Source of the DNA: Methanocella sp. | GTDB taxonomy: Archaea; Halobacteriota; Methanocellia; Methanocellales; Methanocellaceae | Assembly: GCF_035506375.1 (NCBI RefSeq) | Contig: NZ_DATJPM010000073.1 | Coordinates: 1-16,247, forward strand | DNA: 16,247 nt | Reading direction: 5' to 3' | Part shown: piece after piece, positions 14,636 through 16,247 of the stretch | Position numbering within the stretch: position 1 is the stretch's first letter | Layout of the letters: each line of letters starts with the position of its first letter | Translations under genes and position numbers: made by a program | The notes under the pieces: generated by a model | Databases searched by the model: none | What the model was told of the DNA's origin: nothing | What the model saw: only the letters and a program-made list of their open reading frames with translations

Positions 14636-15616
14636 ATGGCGACGAGCGATAAGCTTATCGAAGTTAAGGGCCTGAAGACCTATTTCCCTATCGTCGGCGG
14701 TATTTTTTCGCGTACCGTGCAGCAGGTAAAAGCGGTCGATAACGTGGACCTTTATATAAAAAAGGGCGAGACCCTGGGCCTTGTCGGCGAAAGCGGCTGT
14801 GGCAAGACCACCGTGGGCCGGACCATCCTGAGGCTGGTCGAGCCGACGGATGGCGAGATATACTTTAACAATGAGAATATCCTGAAATACAATAATAAGG
14901 ACATGCGGAAGCTGCGCCACGATATGCAGATCGTGTTCCAGGACCCCACGTCGGCACTGAACCCCCGCATGCTGACAAAGGATATCATCGCGGAGCCGCT
15001 CATCATCAACGGCATGAAAAAAGGCCCCGAGCTGGATAAGCGTGTGAATGAGCTTTTGACGACCGTGGGCTTAAATCCCATGCATGCCTATCGGTATCCC
15101 CACGAGTTCAGCGGCGGCCAGCGGCAGCGCATCTGCATCGCCCGGGCCCTCGCGCTCAACCCCCAGTTCATCGTGCTCGATGAGCCCACGTCGTCGCTTG
15201 ACGTGTCCGTGCAGTCGCAGATCCTGAACGAGCTCAAAGATCTCCAGAGGGAGCTGGGCCTGACCTACCTGTTTATTTCACATAACCTGATCGTGGTCAA
15301 GTACCTGAGCGACCGTGTGGCGGTCATGTACCTGGGCAAGATCGTGGAGTCGGCGAAGACCGACGAGCTTTTCGATAAGCCCCTGCACCCGTATACGGAG
15401 GCGCTGCTCTCGGCCATTCCAGTCCCTGACCCGGACCACAAGTGTTGCCGCATCATCCTGGAGGGCGACGTCCCGACGCCGATCAACCCGCCCAGCGGCT
15501 GCCGGTTCCATACCCGGTGCAGCAAGCGGATGGACATCTGTGATAAGGTCGAGCCGGAGCTGAAGGATATCGGCGGAGAGCACTTCGTCGCATGCCATCT
15601 CATGGACAAACAGTAA
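14636..15616 (+). CDS. Dpp/Opp-type ABC importer ATPase (DppF-like)
   Basis: A 326-residue second ATP-binding subunit. Walker A GESGCGKT (51-58), Q-loop Q102, signature FSGGQ (158-162), Walker B FIVLDE (178-183) and switch H216 (ISHN) are intact. The N-terminal FPIVGGIFSRTVQQVKAVD insert is typical of DppF/OppF. The C-terminal domain has C289, C295 and C302 but lacks the fourth cysteine present in the partner ATPase; an extra pair, C270-C271, lies just before it. The ATG follows the TGA of the previous gene with no gap, with AGGTGA at 14625-14630 inside the upstream gene, so translation is coupled. It is the last gene of the operon, followed by a T-run. Confidence 0.94.
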   Translation: MATSDKLIEVKGLKTYFPIVGGIFSRTVQQVKAVDNVDLYIKKGETLGLVGESGCGKTTVGRTILRLVEPTDGEIYFNNENILKYNNKDMRKLRHDMQIVFQDPTSALNPRMLTKDIIAEPLIINGMKKGPELDKRVNELLTTVGLNPMHAYRYPHEFSGGQRQRICIARALALNPQFIVLDEPTSSLDVSVQSQILNELKDLQRELGLTYLFISHNLIVVKYLSDRVAVMYLGKIVESAKTDELFDKPLHPYTEALLSAIPVPDPDHKCCRIILEGDVPTPINPPSGCRFHTRCSKRMDICDKVEPELKDIGGEHFVACHLMDKQ

Positions 15617-15627
15617 AAAGTCACTTA

Positions 15628-15640
15628 TCTTTTTTCTTTA
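15628..15640 (+). terminator. T-run terminator of the ABC importer operon
   Basis: TCTTTTTTCTTTA starts 11 nt after the stop codon of the last operon gene and just before the left end of element B. No hairpin is seen. Confidence 0.5.
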
Positions 15641-15648
15641 TTTATTAA

Positions 15649-16210
15649 TGCTGTGTTGAATTACTCCTGTATTTTAAACTTTTTAATGGCACAGAGGACA
15701 CTATTTTTCACCGCAAAGGCCAGTAGTTCCGTGTTTGTTTAGTGGTCCTTTGCCATTTTTTCGATTTTCGTACTGCCCGTCGGTTTTTCCACACGAAAAC
15801 ACGAATTCTTTTATATCCCACGTAAGGGCACTAAAATCACTAAGTTCCATGCCTGGCGCTTAAAACACGAAACAACCTCTCCAATGGCACTAAAACACTA
15901 AAGGATTGAAACACGAGAACGGCATGAAATTAATGCTTTTTCTAGTGTTTCAATTTAATTTAGTGAGGTTCGTGCCTTTGGGAGGTTGTTTAGTGTTTTG
16001 ACGTGAAAGCATCCACATTAGTGTGGTTCGTGCCCCTTACGTGGGACTAAAAAGTCTTTCGTGTTTTAGTGTTGAAAAACCGGACAAATCAGCGAACCAC
16101 ACAAACAAAGGACGAACGATTACATAACAAACACGGAACTACTGGCCTTTGTGGTGAAAAATAGTGACTCCGTACACTCTGAGACTTAAAAGGGCATATT
16201 CGACACAGCA
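15649..16210. mobile_element. Palindromic gene-less element B
   Basis: A 562-bp imperfect palindrome with terminal inverted repeats TGCTGTGTTGAAT (15649-15661) and its near reverse complement (16198-16210, one mismatch). Arms match from the ends to a centre near 15930 (GCATGAAATTAATGC). Clear pairs are GGCCAGTAGTTCCGTGTTTG with CAAACACGGAACTACTGGCC, ATCCCACGTAAGGGCA with TGCCCCTTACGTGGGA, and ACAACCTCTCCAA with TGGGAGGTTGT. The left end matches the right end of element A inverted, and the right end matches the left end of A, including a 26-nt identical block (16168-16193 against 1520-1545). The inner part matches element C. There is no protein-coding capacity and no clear flanking direct repeat. 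Confidence 0.7.
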
Positions 16211-16247
16211 AAAGTAATAAGAAAGTTACTTCAGCTGTACTGGCTGC

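Noticed and set aside
9917..15616. Nickel (Nik-type) importer
   Set aside because: The family cannot be separated from peptide importers by eye. No nickel regulator, urease or hydrogenase genes are nearby, so only the broader Dpp/Opp assignment is given.
15639..16220. Target-site duplication around element B
   Set aside because: The 10 bases outside each end (TTTATTAA side and AAAGTAAT side) do not match beyond what AT-rich sequence gives by chance.

Overview
The window looks like chromosomal DNA of a methanogenic archaeon, most probably Methanocella or a close relative (Methanocellales). This is an inference. It rests on archaeal TATA-like boxes 20-30 nt ahead of several starts, near-leaderless genes mixed with genes carrying AGGTGA-type ribosome binding sites, an archaeal-type threonine synthase with a zinc ribbon, an RNase J-like beta-CASP protein, a CARF-like HFX_2341-type regulator, GC-rich codon use in genes and AT-rich spacers. 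No rRNA or tRNA gene was seen, and no CRISPR array.

Layout. 1-356: an AT-rich spacer with a worn copy of a 'GTGCCTTTGTGG' repeat, then a TATA box. 357-1505 (+): a TPR-only protein. 1513-1866: a gene-less imperfect palindrome (element A) inside perfect 10-bp direct repeats. 1930-2115: a strong TATA box and four successive hairpins, a candidate structured RNA. 2149-2997 (-): a CARF-like/winged-helix regulator. 3078-4201: element C, a pair of ~210-bp inverted arms enclosing a GxxExxY-family PD-(D/E)XK nuclease-like gene. 4217-5752 (-): an RNase J-like metallo-beta-lactamase/beta-CASP protein. 5947-6228 (+): a promoter, dyad-rich leader and 48-aa gene. 6262-7050 (-): an internally duplicated protein of unknown function. 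7174-8337 (-): a secreted, membrane-anchored beta-propeller. 8427-9656 (-): threonine synthase. 9917-15616 (+): a complete five-gene Dpp/Opp-type ABC importer operon with a hairpin and T-run between the binding-protein gene and the first permease. 15649-16210: a second gene-less palindrome (element B), inverted relative to A.

How it fits together. The importer operon encodes a lipoprotein receptor, two permeases and two ATPases. The internal hairpin probably gives more receptor than membrane components. Threonine synthase, the TPR protein and the RNase J-like protein look like ordinary chromosomal genes. The accessory layer is the palindrome family. A and B share both end sequences. B also carries inner segments matching the arms of C, and C encodes the GxxExxY protein. 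The simplest reading is one family of mobile palindromes: C as the gene-bearing form, A and B as gene-less derivatives, loosely like REP/RAYT or MITE/transposase pairs. This is the best candidate here for an under-described system.
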